The notes: generated by a model not told the origin, from the sequence alone. Counted from the first letter of the stretch, positions 1 to 8,214 are shown. The stretch: DNA of 64,000 bases from JADJGC01 sp964576925 (GCA_964576925.1 CAZNWJ010000007.1:62001-126000); one strand, 5' to 3'. Translations and numbers: made by a program.

Positions 1-78
1 CGGCAGTCGCCGGAGGGACAGGAGGGAATGGACGCCTTCCTGAATAAGCGCAAGCCGAACTGGGTGATTGAAGAGTGA
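1..78 (+). CDS. Enoyl-CoA hydratase/isomerase family, C-terminal end (partial)
   Basis: Frame 1 is open from the window edge to TGA at 76-78 and encodes 25 residues ending KRKPNWVIEE. The EGMDAFLNKRKPNW pattern resembles the last helix of crotonase-fold enoyl-CoA hydratases, which often end in an EG-x2-AF-x-EKR-x-P segment. The rest of the gene lies outside the window. It sits just upstream of a biotin carboxylase and a biotin carrier gene. This hydratase-carboxylase order is known from leucine/isovalerate (liu-type) and other acyl-CoA degradation operons. The family call rests on a short tail, so confidence is moderate. Confidence 0.55.
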   Translation, partial: RQSPEGQEGMDAFLNKRKPNWVIEE

Positions 79-86
79 TTCTGTAG

Positions 87-104
87 GTTCGACTTTAGTC
101 GAAC
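87..104 (+). other. Intercistronic hairpin before the biotin carboxylase
   Basis: A perfect 7-bp inverted repeat, GTTCGAC-TTTA-GTCGAAC, lies between the hydratase stop and the carboxylase. No T-run follows, so it may be an RNA-processing or stabilising hairpin rather than a terminator. Confidence 0.4.
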
Positions 105-146
105 GATGCTAAGGAGAAGATTTGATGTTTTTTGATAGTAGGTTCA

Positions 147-1631
147 ATGCTCAAGAAAATCCTCGTCGCCAATCGCGGCGAAATTGCGCTGCGCATCATG
201 CGCGCCGCGCGCGAGATGAACATTCCCACCGTTTCGGTGTATTCGGAGGCGGATAGCGAGGCTTTGCATGTGCGCCGCGCGCACGAAGCGGTCTTACTCG
301 GCCCGCCGCCGGCTTCGGAAAGTTACCTCGTCATCGACAAGCTGATCGCAGCCGCCAAGAAGACGCGCTGCGACTCGGTCCACCCCGGCTACGGATTTCT
401 CGCGGAAAATGCGGAGTTCGCTCAGGCGGTACAGGCCGCCGGGTTGACATTCATCGGCCCGCAGCCGCGCGCGATCCGGGCGCTCGGCAATAAGCTCGGC
501 GCGCGTTCGATGATGTCGAAAGCCAACGTGCCGACCGTTCCGGGCGGTGAGATCAAATCGGGCACGATCGAAGATTTCAAGAAACTGGCTAACACTATCG
601 GCTACCCGGTGCTGGTCAAGGCGGCTGCCGGCGGCGGCGGCAAGGGGATGCGCATTGTTCATGAAGAGTCACACCTGCAAGATGCCGTCGAAGCTGCCCA
701 ACGCGAAGCCAAGTCCGCGTTCGGCGATGCAACCGTATATCTCGAGAAATACCTGGCCCGTCCCCGTCATATCGAAGTGCAGGTGATCGCCGACCAGTTC
801 GGGCACACGGTGCACCTGTTCGAACGCGAGTGCTCGATTCAGCGGCGTCATCAGAAGATTATTGAAGAAACGCCCTCCACAGCGCTCACACCGGAACTGC
901 GCAAGAAAATGGGCGAGGCTGCCGTGGCCGCTGCCAAAGCCGCGAGCTATATTTCGGCGGGCACCGTGGAATTCCTGCTCGACAACGGCAATTTCTATTT
1001 CCTCGAAGTTAACACGCGCATCCAAGTCGAGCATCCGATAACTGAGATGGTTACTGGTATCGACCTCGTGAAAGAACAGATTCGAATTGCCTCCGGAGAG
1101 AAACTCTCGTTCACGCAGGAAGATATCAAGACGCGCGGGCATGCGACAGAGTGCCGCATCTACGCTGAAGACCCCGCGACGGGATTTTTGCCTTCGCCGG
1201 GGAAGATTCTGTACTTGGATGAGCCCTCCGGCGCCAATCTGCGCATCGACACCGGTGTCTATTCGGGGTGCGACGTGCCGATCTACTATGATCCGATTCT
1301 CTCGAAAGTGATTACATATGGGCGTAACCGCGAAGAGTCCACCGAGCGCATGGTCCTCGCGTTGAAAGATTATCGCCTTATCGGTATCAAGAACAACATC
1401 CGGTTCCTGATCGACTGCCTCAAGCATCCCGAGTATCGCGCCGGTAATCTCTTCACGGGATTCATCGATCAGCACCTGCCCGATTGGTCGGAGCAAAACG
1501 GCAAGAAAGAACTCGATCTTGCGCTTGCCGGCGCAACACTGGCCGCAACGGATCGACAGGCTACAACCGGTGCGACTGCGATTGAGCAGACAGATTCGCC
1601 CTGGCAGTCGATGGGAAGGTGGGAGCTGTAA
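147..1631 (+). CDS. Biotin carboxylase subunit of an acyl-CoA carboxylase (AccC family)
   Basis: The 494-residue product starts MLKKILVANRGEIALR, the canonical start of biotin carboxylases, so ATG 147 is preferred over the in-frame TTG at 132. It has the pre-ATP-grasp domain (about 1-115), the ATP-grasp domain with the glycine-rich loop KAAAGGGGKGMR, the catalytic EVNTRIQVEH segment, and a C-terminal biotin-carboxylase domain. The enzyme carboxylates biotin on a carrier protein using ATP and bicarbonate. The gene overlaps the biotin-carrier gene by one base (TAATG at 1629-1633), so the two are translationally coupled. The last 45 residues lie beyond the usual AccC length. Context suggests an acyl-CoA carboxylase (for example methylcrotonyl- or propionyl-CoA) rather than acetyl-CoA carboxylase; that substrate is inference. 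Confidence 0.9.
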   Translation: MLKKILVANRGEIALRIMRAAREMNIPTVSVYSEADSEALHVRRAHEAVLLGPPPASESYLVIDKLIAAAKKTRCDSVHPGYGFLAENAEFAQAVQAAGLTFIGPQPRAIRALGNKLGARSMMSKANVPTVPGGEIKSGTIEDFKKLANTIGYPVLVKAAAGGGGKGMRIVHEESHLQDAVEAAQREAKSAFGDATVYLEKYLARPRHIEVQVIADQFGHTVHLFERECSIQRRHQKIIEETPSTALTPELRKKMGEAAVAAAKAASYISAGTVEFLLDNGNFYFLEVNTRIQVEHPITEMVTGIDLVKEQIRIASGEKLSFTQEDIKTRGHATECRIYAEDPATGFLPSPGKILYLDEPSGANLRIDTGVYSGCDVPIYYDPILSKVITYGRNREESTERMVLALKDYRLIGIKNNIRFLIDCLKHPEYRAGNLFTGFIDQHLPDWSEQNGKKELDLALAGATLAATDRQATTGATAIEQTDSPWQSMGRWEL

Positions 1632-2137
1632 TGGAGCTGAAGTTATTCATCGAGGCGGAAGCGATCGAAATCAAGGCAGATCGCAGCGGCGACTCGCTAA
1701 CCATCCATTCCGTCGGCAAGGCGCACAGTTTTGGCGTCACCGAGCTCGGCAGCGGCGACTATCTTCTGCGCCACGGCGACAAAGTCCATCGGATCACGGC
1801 AATCAAGAACGGCAACAAGATTCACGTGCTCACGGAGAACGAATCATACGCCTTCGAATTGCCGGCAGCAAAGGACTCAGATCACTTCGGCGGCGAGCAG
1901 AGCGATCATGGCGATAAGTCCAAGATCGTTGCGCCGATGCCGGGCAAGGTCGTGAAGGTACTGGTCAAGCCCGGTGACACAGTGGAGCCGAAACAGAAGC
2001 TGGTGATCGTCGAGGCGATGAAAATGGAGAATCCCCTTGTCGCACCGTACAAGGCTGAGGTCAAGTCAGTCGACTGTGCCGACGGCGAGTTGGTCGACTC
2101 CGAGCGTGTGCTGATCGAACTGGTGAAGTCCGAATAA
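1631..2137 (+). CDS. Biotin carboxyl carrier protein of the acyl-CoA carboxylase
   Basis: This 168-residue protein has a poorly conserved N-terminal half and a C-terminal biotinyl/lipoyl domain. The domain contains VIVEAMKMENPL, in which K131 is the biotin acceptor. The preceding KIVAPMPGKVVKVLVKPGD is the first half of the same barrel. ATG 1631 overlaps the carboxylase stop codon; an in-frame GTG at 1619 is less likely. In many actinobacterial and mitochondrial homologues the carboxylase and carrier are one polypeptide, and here they are split. Its partner is the upstream biotin carboxylase; the carboxyltransferase subunit must lie outside the window. Confidence 0.88.
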   Translation: MELKLFIEAEAIEIKADRSGDSLTIHSVGKAHSFGVTELGSGDYLLRHGDKVHRITAIKNGNKIHVLTENESYAFELPAAKDSDHFGGEQSDHGDKSKIVAPMPGKVVKVLVKPGDTVEPKQKLVIVEAMKMENPLVAPYKAEVKSVDCADGELVDSERVLIELVKSE

Positions 2138-2260
2138 TATAGGTGCCGCAAAAGGCGTGCTTCCTGTTAGAAGATTTTGCGCGCGAGACGCACTGATTCT
2201 CCCGATTCGCCCGGTTGCATCGGCATTACCCCATGTTTTTCCCCATATCCCGCTATTATC

Positions 2261-2288
2261 TAAGGAATTGAGATTGTTGCGCCGATAA
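2261..2288 (+). promoter_or_regulatory. Sigma-28 (FliA)-type promoter
   Basis: TAAGGAAT, a 12-bp spacer and GCCGATAA. The -10 box matches the enterobacterial sigma-28 consensus exactly, and the spacing equals that of the flagellin promoter at 23793-23820. The predicted start near 2295 leaves a 25-nt leader before the small ORF at 2320. Confidence 0.6.
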
Positions 2289-2319
2289 CTGCAATAGACG
2301 GAATAGGAGCTATTGCGAG

Positions 2320-2520
2320 ATGCGCGAGCAACGAGTCATTACCAAGTGCAAGTACACCGACGTCTGCTATTTGGCGGAAGCCCTTCAATGTTATGGATAC
2401 AAACTCGATTGTATTCTCTACACGAAGTCGAACGGATTTCCCGTTACCCCTGAGGAATTCCACCGCGCCGTAAACGAACTCATCGATAAGACCAAGGCCG
2501 AAGACGTTCAGAATCTCTAA
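2320..2520 (+). CDS. Small four-cysteine protein of unknown function
   Basis: The 66-residue product has cysteines at 10, 16, 24 and 31 (C-x5-C-x7-C-x6-C) in its first half and a charged, helical second half. There is no signal peptide or membrane segment. I do not recognise the family. An AGGAG sequence lies 10 nt before the ATG. A near-consensus sigma-28 promoter stands 32 nt upstream, and the flagellar rod genes begin 165 nt downstream. The gene is therefore probably expressed late in flagellar assembly. The four cysteines could bind a metal or form disulfides, but their spacing matches no named zinc finger I know. Confidence 0.65.
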   Translation: MREQRVITKCKYTDVCYLAEALQCYGYKLDCILYTKSNGFPVTPEEFHRAVNELIDKTKAEDVQNL

Positions 2521-2645
2521 GCGGAACATTCAGGTGATTCTCACGGAAGAATTTTCTTCCTCATAAGCTCCATCACAAGATATCGCCAGCTCGATCTCCA
2601 CACTAAGCTCAAACATGACATCACTTTAGGCATTGTGCTGCAAGT

Positions 2646-2664
2646 TTGGCAGGGCGCTTGCAAT
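2646..2664 (+). promoter_or_regulatory. Sigma-54 (RpoN)-type promoter of the rod/ring operon
   Basis: TTGGCAGGGCGCTTGCAAT fits the -24/-12 consensus TGGCACG-N4-TTGC with one mismatch and exact spacing (GG 2648-2649, GC 2660-2661). The predicted start is near 2673. The leader would be only about 12 nt, but it keeps the GGAG at 2674-2677, 7 nt before the flgF ATG at 2685. Confidence 0.62.
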
Positions 2665-2684
2665 GCCTCGGGCGGAGAATTGCC

Positions 2685-3413
2685 ATGCTTAGAGGAATTT
2701 ACAACACCGCCAGTTCGATGGTCCCGCGCATGCGGAAGCAAGAAGTGATCGCGAACAACATGGCGAACGCGGAAACCGCGGGCTACAAGAAGGACTCGAT
2801 GTTCCTGCGCATCTTCAAGAAGGAACAGGAAGTCTCTCTGAAAGGCCTGCAGCCATCGTGGGAGGTGCGCATGATCGACAAGCTCTACACAGATTATAGC
2901 GGCGGTTCGCTGGAAGCAACCGGCCGCGAACTCGACCTGGCGCTGCAGAGTGAAGGCTTCTTCACAGTGCTGACCCCCAACGGGGAGGCCTACACGCGTA
3001 ACGGCGCCTTCTCGCTGGGCCCCGATGGATCGCTCGTGAATTCGGACGGCTACCCGGTACTGGCAGACGGCGGCCCCGTGATCCTCACCGGCAACCAGGT
3101 TTCTTTCGGCAACGATGGCCAAATCACCGTTGATGACCAGGCGATCGGCAAGCTGCGCATCGTTGATTTTGAGGATCCGGACGCAATCCGCAAGGTATCC
3201 GGCACATTGTATGCGCTTAACGAAGGGGCGACGCCGATCACGCCACCGTCCGTGAATGTCCGCCAGGGATACCTGGAGAAATCGAATGTCGACATCCTTC
3301 GCGAGATGGTGGAGATGATCGACACTTACCGCATGTTCGAAACCGGCCAGAAAATGATTCAAATCCAGGATGATACGCTCGGCAAGGCGGTCAGCGAATT
3401 GCCCCGTGTTTAG
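2685..3413 (+). CDS. flgF: Flagellar proximal rod protein FlgF
   Basis: This 242-residue member of the rod/hook family has the N-terminal motif ANNMANAETAGYKK and a C-terminal domain with QGYLEKSNVD and DTYRMFETGQKMIQIQDDTL. It forms part of the periplasmic rod that joins the MS ring to the hook. FlgF is preferred over FlgG because the next gene is a clear, longer FlgG and the order flgF-flgG is standard. ATG 2685 is chosen because GGAG lies 7 nt upstream and the product begins with the conserved MLRGIYNTASSM; the frame is open further upstream, but that part overlaps the promoter. Confidence 0.85.
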   Translation: MLRGIYNTASSMVPRMRKQEVIANNMANAETAGYKKDSMFLRIFKKEQEVSLKGLQPSWEVRMIDKLYTDYSGGSLEATGRELDLALQSEGFFTVLTPNGEAYTRNGAFSLGPDGSLVNSDGYPVLADGGPVILTGNQVSFGNDGQITVDDQAIGKLRIVDFEDPDAIRKVSGTLYALNEGATPITPPSVNVRQGYLEKSNVDILREMVEMIDTYRMFETGQKMIQIQDDTLGKAVSELPRV

Positions 3414-3427
3414 AGGAGTAATCTAAG

Positions 3428-4216
3428 ATGATCCGATCACTACGCACCGCCGCCTCGGGCATGAGCGCCCAGCAGATGAACGTTGACAACATCGCCAACA
3501 ACCTGGCGAACGTCAACACGACCGGCTTCAAAAAGTCCAAGGTTGAATTTCAGGATATCATGTACCAGTCGCTGCGTCGCCCCGGCGTGACGGCGATTAC
3601 CGGCTCGACCGTGCCGACGTCGCTTGATATCGGTTACGGTACGCGCCCTGTCGCGACCACGCGTCAATTTTCGGTCGGCGAACTTTCGCAGTCGGGCAAC
3701 CCGCTTGATCTGGCGATTGACGGCGACGGCTTTTACCAGATTCAGCGTCCTGACGGCACGATCGCCTACACGCGCGACGGCAGCCTGAAGTTGACCGCCG
3801 ACGGACGTGTTGCGACCTCCGACGGGCTGTTTCTTACCCCAGAGATCACGATTCCTGAAGATGCCGTGTCGATCTCGGTCGGCTTTGACGGTCGCGTGTC
3901 GGTAGTCCAAACGGGCACGAACGAACCGCAGGAAATCGGACAGATCGAGCTGGCTCGTTTCATCAACCCGGCCGGACTGGCAGCCGTCGGACACAACCTG
4001 TTTGAAGAAACCCCGGCTTCCGGCGCTCCGATCACCGGCGCCGCAGGTGAAGACGGCTTCGGCAGAATCAACCAGGGCTATCTCGAGATGTCGAACGTCG
4101 ACGTGGTGACCGAGATGGTCAACATGATCGTGGCGCAACGCGCCTACGAAATCAATTCGAAAGCGATCCAGACCGCGGACGATATGAGCAGTCTGGTCAA
4201 TAACCTGAAGCGATAG
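3428..4216 (+). CDS. flgG: Flagellar distal rod protein FlgG
   Basis: The 262 residues match the usual FlgG length of about 260. The N-terminal segment MIRSLRTAASGMSAQQMNVD and NNLANVNTTGFKK are diagnostic, as is the C-terminal NQGYLEMSNVDVVTEMVNMI followed by QRAYEINSKAIQTADDM. FlgG builds the distal rod that crosses the periplasm and passes through the P and L rings. It follows flgF by 14 nt with GAGGAG as ribosome-binding site and is clearly in the same operon. Confidence 0.95.
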   Translation: MIRSLRTAASGMSAQQMNVDNIANNLANVNTTGFKKSKVEFQDIMYQSLRRPGVTAITGSTVPTSLDIGYGTRPVATTRQFSVGELSQSGNPLDLAIDGDGFYQIQRPDGTIAYTRDGSLKLTADGRVATSDGLFLTPEITIPEDAVSISVGFDGRVSVVQTGTNEPQEIGQIELARFINPAGLAAVGHNLFEETPASGAPITGAAGEDGFGRINQGYLEMSNVDVVTEMVNMIVAQRAYEINSKAIQTADDMSSLVNNLKR

Positions 4217-4223
4217 GCAGAAC

Positions 4224-5027
4224 ATGAAACGCATTGCACATGGACGTGTGATTGCGAGACACAGCGCGAACAAGCAAGCCACAATCACAGGATTTCGCGC
4301 CGTAGCGCTTTCCCGCCGCATCACATTCTCGGAATTCGGAAAGAAGCTCACCATCGCAGCCGCCACGTTGTGGCTGATGATGATCGCGGTGTCGCACGCC
4401 GTGGCGGCGCCGAGCGCGGCCGCCGATATCGAGCAAGCGATCCGCAACCTGCTGACCGACTCGCGCTACGAGTACATTGTTGCCCTCACGCAAAGCAGCA
4501 ACGGCGCTCCCGAGCACTACGATTCACTGCGCGCCGAGGCTGTCGGCGAATCCCAGCCCTTCGGAAATTGCTGGGTGCGGGTGTTCTTCTACAGCGGCGG
4601 CGCGATTGCTCATACCGCAACTCTCAATGCCCAGGTGTTGTGGTACCAGGAAGCGCTCGTCACGACGCGCTCGATTACGCGCGGGGAAGCACTCACTCCT
4701 GAGCTGTTTACCGTGATGAGGCGCGAAGTCACCTCGATCGCCGATCCGATTGTCACCGGACTGGATGAGATCGAAGGCAAGGAAGCCGCGCGCACAATCC
4801 CGCAAGGCAAATCGCTCACCTTTTCGATGATCAAGAATGAAGAATTGATCAAGCGCGGCGACCATGTCACCATCGTTTATCAGAACGGCAACCTTCAGAT
4901 AACGGCTTCCGGTGAAGCGCGGCAGGCGGGCGCCCGCGGCGAAGCCATCAAGATCAAGAATTTGTCCACGAACAAAATAATCACGGCAGAGGTGCTCGAT
5001 GAACAATCGGTCAAAGTCGTCCGCTAA
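4224..5027 (+). CDS. flgA: P-ring assembly chaperone FlgA
   Basis: The 267-residue product has a long charged N-terminus, a hydrophobic signal segment around residues 40-57 ending AVAA, and a C-terminal SAF-type domain (SITRGEALTPELF ... IPQGKSLTFSMI ... GDHVTIVYQNGNLQITASGEA). FlgA is exported to the periplasm, where it helps polymerise FlgI into the P ring. About 40 residues precede the hydrophobic core, so an internal start giving a shorter signal peptide is possible. The 3' end overlaps flgH by 29 nt. Confidence 0.85.
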   Translation: MKRIAHGRVIARHSANKQATITGFRAVALSRRITFSEFGKKLTIAAATLWLMMIAVSHAVAAPSAAADIEQAIRNLLTDSRYEYIVALTQSSNGAPEHYDSLRAEAVGESQPFGNCWVRVFFYSGGAIAHTATLNAQVLWYQEALVTTRSITRGEALTPELFTVMRREVTSIADPIVTGLDEIEGKEAARTIPQGKSLTFSMIKNEELIKRGDHVTIVYQNGNLQITASGEARQAGARGEAIKIKNLSTNKIITAEVLDEQSVKVVR

Positions 5028-5613
5028 GACTGCGGAAGTTGTCTTCGTGATCGCCGTCGTGGCGGTCATGTTGTTCCTGCCGATATCGTTGAAGGCGCAG
5101 CGCGTCGGTTCCGACGGCTCGTTCTTCACGGACATCAAGGCGTACCGCATCGGCGATCTGCTGACGGTACTGGTTTACGAAAACACGGAAGCCTCGAACG
5201 AATCGGCGATGAAAACCGAGGAATCGAGCGAAGGGACGACGAAGTCCTCCGGCGGCGTCGGACCGCTCAACTTCATTCCGCTCTTTTCCGCCGACAACGC
5301 CAACGAGAACACATATGACGGTAAAGGCTCAAATTCCCGCAAAGGCTCGATTCGCGCCCGCATGACAGTGGAAGTCGTCGGCGAACGCGCCAACGGGGAT
5401 TTAGTCATTCACGGTTCGCGTATTCTGGAGATCAATTCGGAAAAGGAGACGATGACGCTGTCCGGCATCATTCGCCGCGCCGACATCAATCCCGACAACA
5501 CGATCAACTCCTACAACATCGCGAACGCCAAAATCGAGTACACCGGCAAGGGACCGGCCGCCGATGGTTCCAAACCTGGCTTAATCACCAGAGTCCTCAA
5601 CTGGATCTTCTAA
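4999..5613 (+). CDS. flgH: Flagellar L-ring protein FlgH, without lipobox
   Basis: The 204-residue protein has a signal peptide (hydrophobic 13-28, ending LKA-Q) and the FlgH core: AYRIGDLLTVLVYEN near the start and NGDLVIHGSRILEINSEKETM and SGIIRRADINPDNTI near the end. FlgH forms the ring in the outer membrane. Enterobacterial FlgH is a lipoprotein; this one has no cysteine at all, so it cannot be lipidated in the usual way. Translation starts inside flgA. Its presence with FlgI shows the cell has an outer membrane. Confidence 0.9.
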   Translation: MNNRSKSSAKTAEVVFVIAVVAVMLFLPISLKAQRVGSDGSFFTDIKAYRIGDLLTVLVYENTEASNESAMKTEESSEGTTKSSGGVGPLNFIPLFSADNANENTYDGKGSNSRKGSIRARMTVEVVGERANGDLVIHGSRILEINSEKETMTLSGIIRRADINPDNTINSYNIANAKIEYTGKGPAADGSKPGLITRVLNWIF

Positions 5614-5620
5614 ATGGAGC

Positions 5621-6748
5621 ATGGATGCTATGCGCATTTTGCGACTGCTGATCATCGGATTGATCATCTTCGTGCTGGTCAACATCGTCTCGCTGATGGA
5701 AGCCCGCGCTGACGTCAGAATCAAAGACATTGCCAGATTCAGCCAGGCCGGCGAGGTTGACCTCGTCGGCTACGGCCTTGTGATCGGCCTGAACGGCACC
5801 GGCGACGGCAAAGGCGCGCTGTTTACCGTGCAATCGATCGCCAACATGCTGCAGCGCATGGGGGTCACAGTTGCGGCGGACAAGATCAAGATCAAGAACG
5901 TAGCCGCCGTGCTCGTAACGGCCAAGCTGCCGCCGAGCGCCATCATGGGCGACCGGCTGGATGTGACGGTATCGTCAATCGGCGATGCTTCCACCCTCGA
6001 GGGCGGAACATTGGTCCTGACACCGCTGACGGATCGCTCCGGCGTGATTTACGGCTACGCCCAGGGAAGCGTGTCGATCGGCGGATTTAACGTCCAGGTC
6101 GGCGACAACAAGATCGTCAGCAACTACACGCTGGTCGGTAGGATTCCGAACGGACTTGCGGTCGAACGCGAGGCTGCGCACGAAATGGAATCGCCCAACC
6201 TGCTGAAGCTCTCGCTCTATAATCCAGACTACACGACGGCCGAGCGAATCAAAGATTCGATCAACGGCCGTTACGAAAAATCGGCCACGGTCGCCAGCGA
6301 CGGATCGCTGAGCATCACGCTGCCGGCAACCCTGATCGGCGCGGACGGCAAGGCGCAGTTCATCGCCTCGGTGGAGAATCTGATGGTGACGCCCGACACG
6401 CGGGCGCGCATCGTAATCAATGAAAAGACCGGCACGATCGTCGCCGGAGGTAATGTGACGATAGCGCCGGTTGCTCTGGCGCACGGAAACATTACGATCG
6501 AAGTACGGTCGATTCCGGTGATCAGCCAGCCCGAACCGTTCGGCAAGGGCGAAACGGTGTCGACGCAGGAGACCACCGTTGATATCACCGAAGAAGAGGC
6601 GCGCGTCATTTACTTCGAAGAGCGCACGAATATCTCCGAGATCGCCTCGGCGCTCAATGCCATCGGCGCTTCGCCGCGCGACATCATCGCTATTTTCCAG
6701 GCCATCAAACAGGCTGGAGCCCTGCGAGCTGAACTCGTGGTGCTATGA
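5621..6748 (+). CDS. flgI: Flagellar P-ring protein FlgI
   Basis: This 375-residue protein has a signal peptide (hydrophobic 8-24, then ARA) and the FlgI hallmark VRIKDIARF ... LVGYGLVIGLNGTGDG. Other conserved parts are NVAAVLVTAKLPP, GGTLVLTPL and, at the end, NISEIASALNAIGASPRDII. FlgI forms the ring around the rod in the peptidoglycan layer. It starts 8 nt after flgH, and its stop overlaps the flgJ start (ATGA, 6745-6748). Confidence 0.95.
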   Translation: MDAMRILRLLIIGLIIFVLVNIVSLMEARADVRIKDIARFSQAGEVDLVGYGLVIGLNGTGDGKGALFTVQSIANMLQRMGVTVAADKIKIKNVAAVLVTAKLPPSAIMGDRLDVTVSSIGDASTLEGGTLVLTPLTDRSGVIYGYAQGSVSIGGFNVQVGDNKIVSNYTLVGRIPNGLAVEREAAHEMESPNLLKLSLYNPDYTTAERIKDSINGRYEKSATVASDGSLSITLPATLIGADGKAQFIASVENLMVTPDTRARIVINEKTGTIVAGGNVTIAPVALAHGNITIEVRSIPVISQPEPFGKGETVSTQETTVDITEEEARVIYFEERTNISEIASALNAIGASPRDIIAIFQAIKQAGALRAELVVL

Positions 6749-7659
6749 TCAAGCTCAATACGCTCACACAGCCGCTCAAACTTGAGTTGGCCAAACCGGC
6801 GCTGGGCGAGGCGGCGCACAGGCGCCACAAGCTCAAGCAGGCGACGGAAGCCTTTGAAGCGGTCTTCATCAATCAACTCCTCAAGAACATGCGCTCGGTG
6901 AGCTTCACCAAGAAAGAGGAAGACGGATTCGGCAAGGACATTATGCTGGCAATGGCCGATGAAGGCGTGGCGCGACAGCTCTCCAAGTCCGGCATGCTCG
7001 GTGTCGGCCGCTTGCTTTACGAACATTTGCTCAAGCGACTCGAGGACGAGCCGCAGACCGGCAGCGGCCTGCAGATCACGTCACCGCGCCATATCGACGG
7101 CATCGCCCCGCCGCGAAGCGCCGCGCCCGCGACGCCCAGCAAGGAGAGCACCATCGACTCACCAATTTCCTCGCAGCCAGGTTTGGGCACGGACACGAAG
7201 CAAACGCCCGCAGCCAAGCCGACCGAAAATGCTATCGCGAGCAAATCCGCCGTCAATCAATCGGCGCGCAGGGGACGATTGGAGAAGTACATCGCGCATA
7301 TTCGCGAGGCCGCGCAGGAGACGAGGCTTTCGGAAGATCTCATTAGGGCGGTCATCAAGCAGGAATCAGGCGGCGATTCGACGGCAGTGTCGCCGAAGGG
7401 TGCCGCCGGGTTGATGCAGCTCATGCCGGACACGGCGCGGGCGGTAGGCGTCAGTGATCGTTTCGATCCGCGGGAGAACATCCTGGGCGGCGCGCGCTAC
7501 CTGCGCCAGCTGGTCGACCGGTTCGGCAATCTCGAAAACGCGCTGGCGGCATACAACGCCGGACCGGGGAATGTCGAACGGCACAACGGTGTTCCACCGT
7601 TCCCGGAGACGCAGAATTACGTGCGGCGTGTACTCGCCGATCTTTCTGTCGATAAGTAG
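6745..7659 (+). CDS. flgJ: FlgJ: rod-cap domain fused to a lytic transglycosylase
   Basis: The 304-residue product has an N-terminal rod-binding domain (about 15-100; AFEAVFINQLLKNMR ... ADEGVARQLSKSGMLGVG), a Ser/Pro/Thr linker (about 110-170), and a C-terminal SLT domain of lytic transglycosylase family 1. E207 in IKQESGG is the predicted catalytic acid, followed by GAAGLMQLMPDTA and ALAAYNAGPGNV. The protein would cap the growing rod and cut peptidoglycan to let it through. In E. coli and Salmonella, FlgJ carries a glucosaminidase-type domain instead. Translation is coupled to flgI by ATGA. Confidence 0.92.
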   Translation: MIKLNTLTQPLKLELAKPALGEAAHRRHKLKQATEAFEAVFINQLLKNMRSVSFTKKEEDGFGKDIMLAMADEGVARQLSKSGMLGVGRLLYEHLLKRLEDEPQTGSGLQITSPRHIDGIAPPRSAAPATPSKESTIDSPISSQPGLGTDTKQTPAAKPTENAIASKSAVNQSARRGRLEKYIAHIREAAQETRLSEDLIRAVIKQESGGDSTAVSPKGAAGLMQLMPDTARAVGVSDRFDPRENILGGARYLRQLVDRFGNLENALAAYNAGPGNVERHNGVPPFPETQNYVRRVLADLSVDK

Positions 7660-7710
7660 GTTAATAAAATCCGCGCGCGTTCCGACAATGAGTATGTAAG
7701 AGGAGACAAC

Positions 7711-8214
7711 TTGGAAGATAAAATTCTCAAACTGATCCGGTTGATCGGGGAAGAAGTGCAGATTTTTGAGTTGTTTCTGCGGCATCTAAACCGGCAGCAG
7801 GACGCCCTGGTCGCCAACGATCTGGAGGCGTTGCAGCGGGTCACGCAGGATCAAGAAGATCTGGCGCGCCGTACGACGCAAATCGAGACCGAGCGCCGAC
7901 GCCTGGTCGAGACGATTTGCGGCGAGTTAAAGCGCGAACAGTCCGATTTGACGCTTACGGAACTCACCAAGCTGGTCGCCGAACCGCAATCGAACCAGAT
8001 TCACGCGCTGCAGACGACGCTCCTCAGCTTACACGAACAGATTAGCACCATCAAGTCACGGAACGATTTCCTGATCCGCAAGTCGATGGAATACATCAAC
8101 ACGACGATCGCGCAACTGGGACTGACGGAACAGGTCAACCAGACCACATACTCGGCGGACAATACCAAAGCCGCCCCGGCAGCCAAGACGGCGCTGGTCG
8201 ATCGGAGAGCATAG
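7711..8214 (+). CDS. flgN: FlgN-like export chaperone for hook-associated proteins
   Basis: The 167-residue, mostly alpha-helical coiled-coil protein starts at TTG 7711 with GAGGAG just upstream. Its position directly before flgK, its Leu/Gln/Glu-rich helices and the NDFLIRKSMEYINTTIAQLG segment near the end fit FlgN, the cytoplasmic chaperone that delivers FlgK and FlgL to the export apparatus. The sequence family is weakly conserved, so position carries much of the call. A second FlgN/FliT-like protein lies at 29570. Confidence 0.75.
   Translation: MEDKILKLIRLIGEEVQIFELFLRHLNRQQDALVANDLEALQRVTQDQEDLARRTTQIETERRRLVETICGELKREQSDLTLTELTKLVAEPQSNQIHALQTTLLSLHEQISTIKSRNDFLIRKSMEYINTTIAQLGLTEQVNQTTYSADNTKAAPAAKTALVDRRA

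Noticed and set aside
7661..7690. TAAA...CCGACAA resembling a sigma-28 promoter before flgN
   Set aside because: The spacer is only about 8 bp and the -10 box is poor; the gene probably shares the upstream operon transcript.
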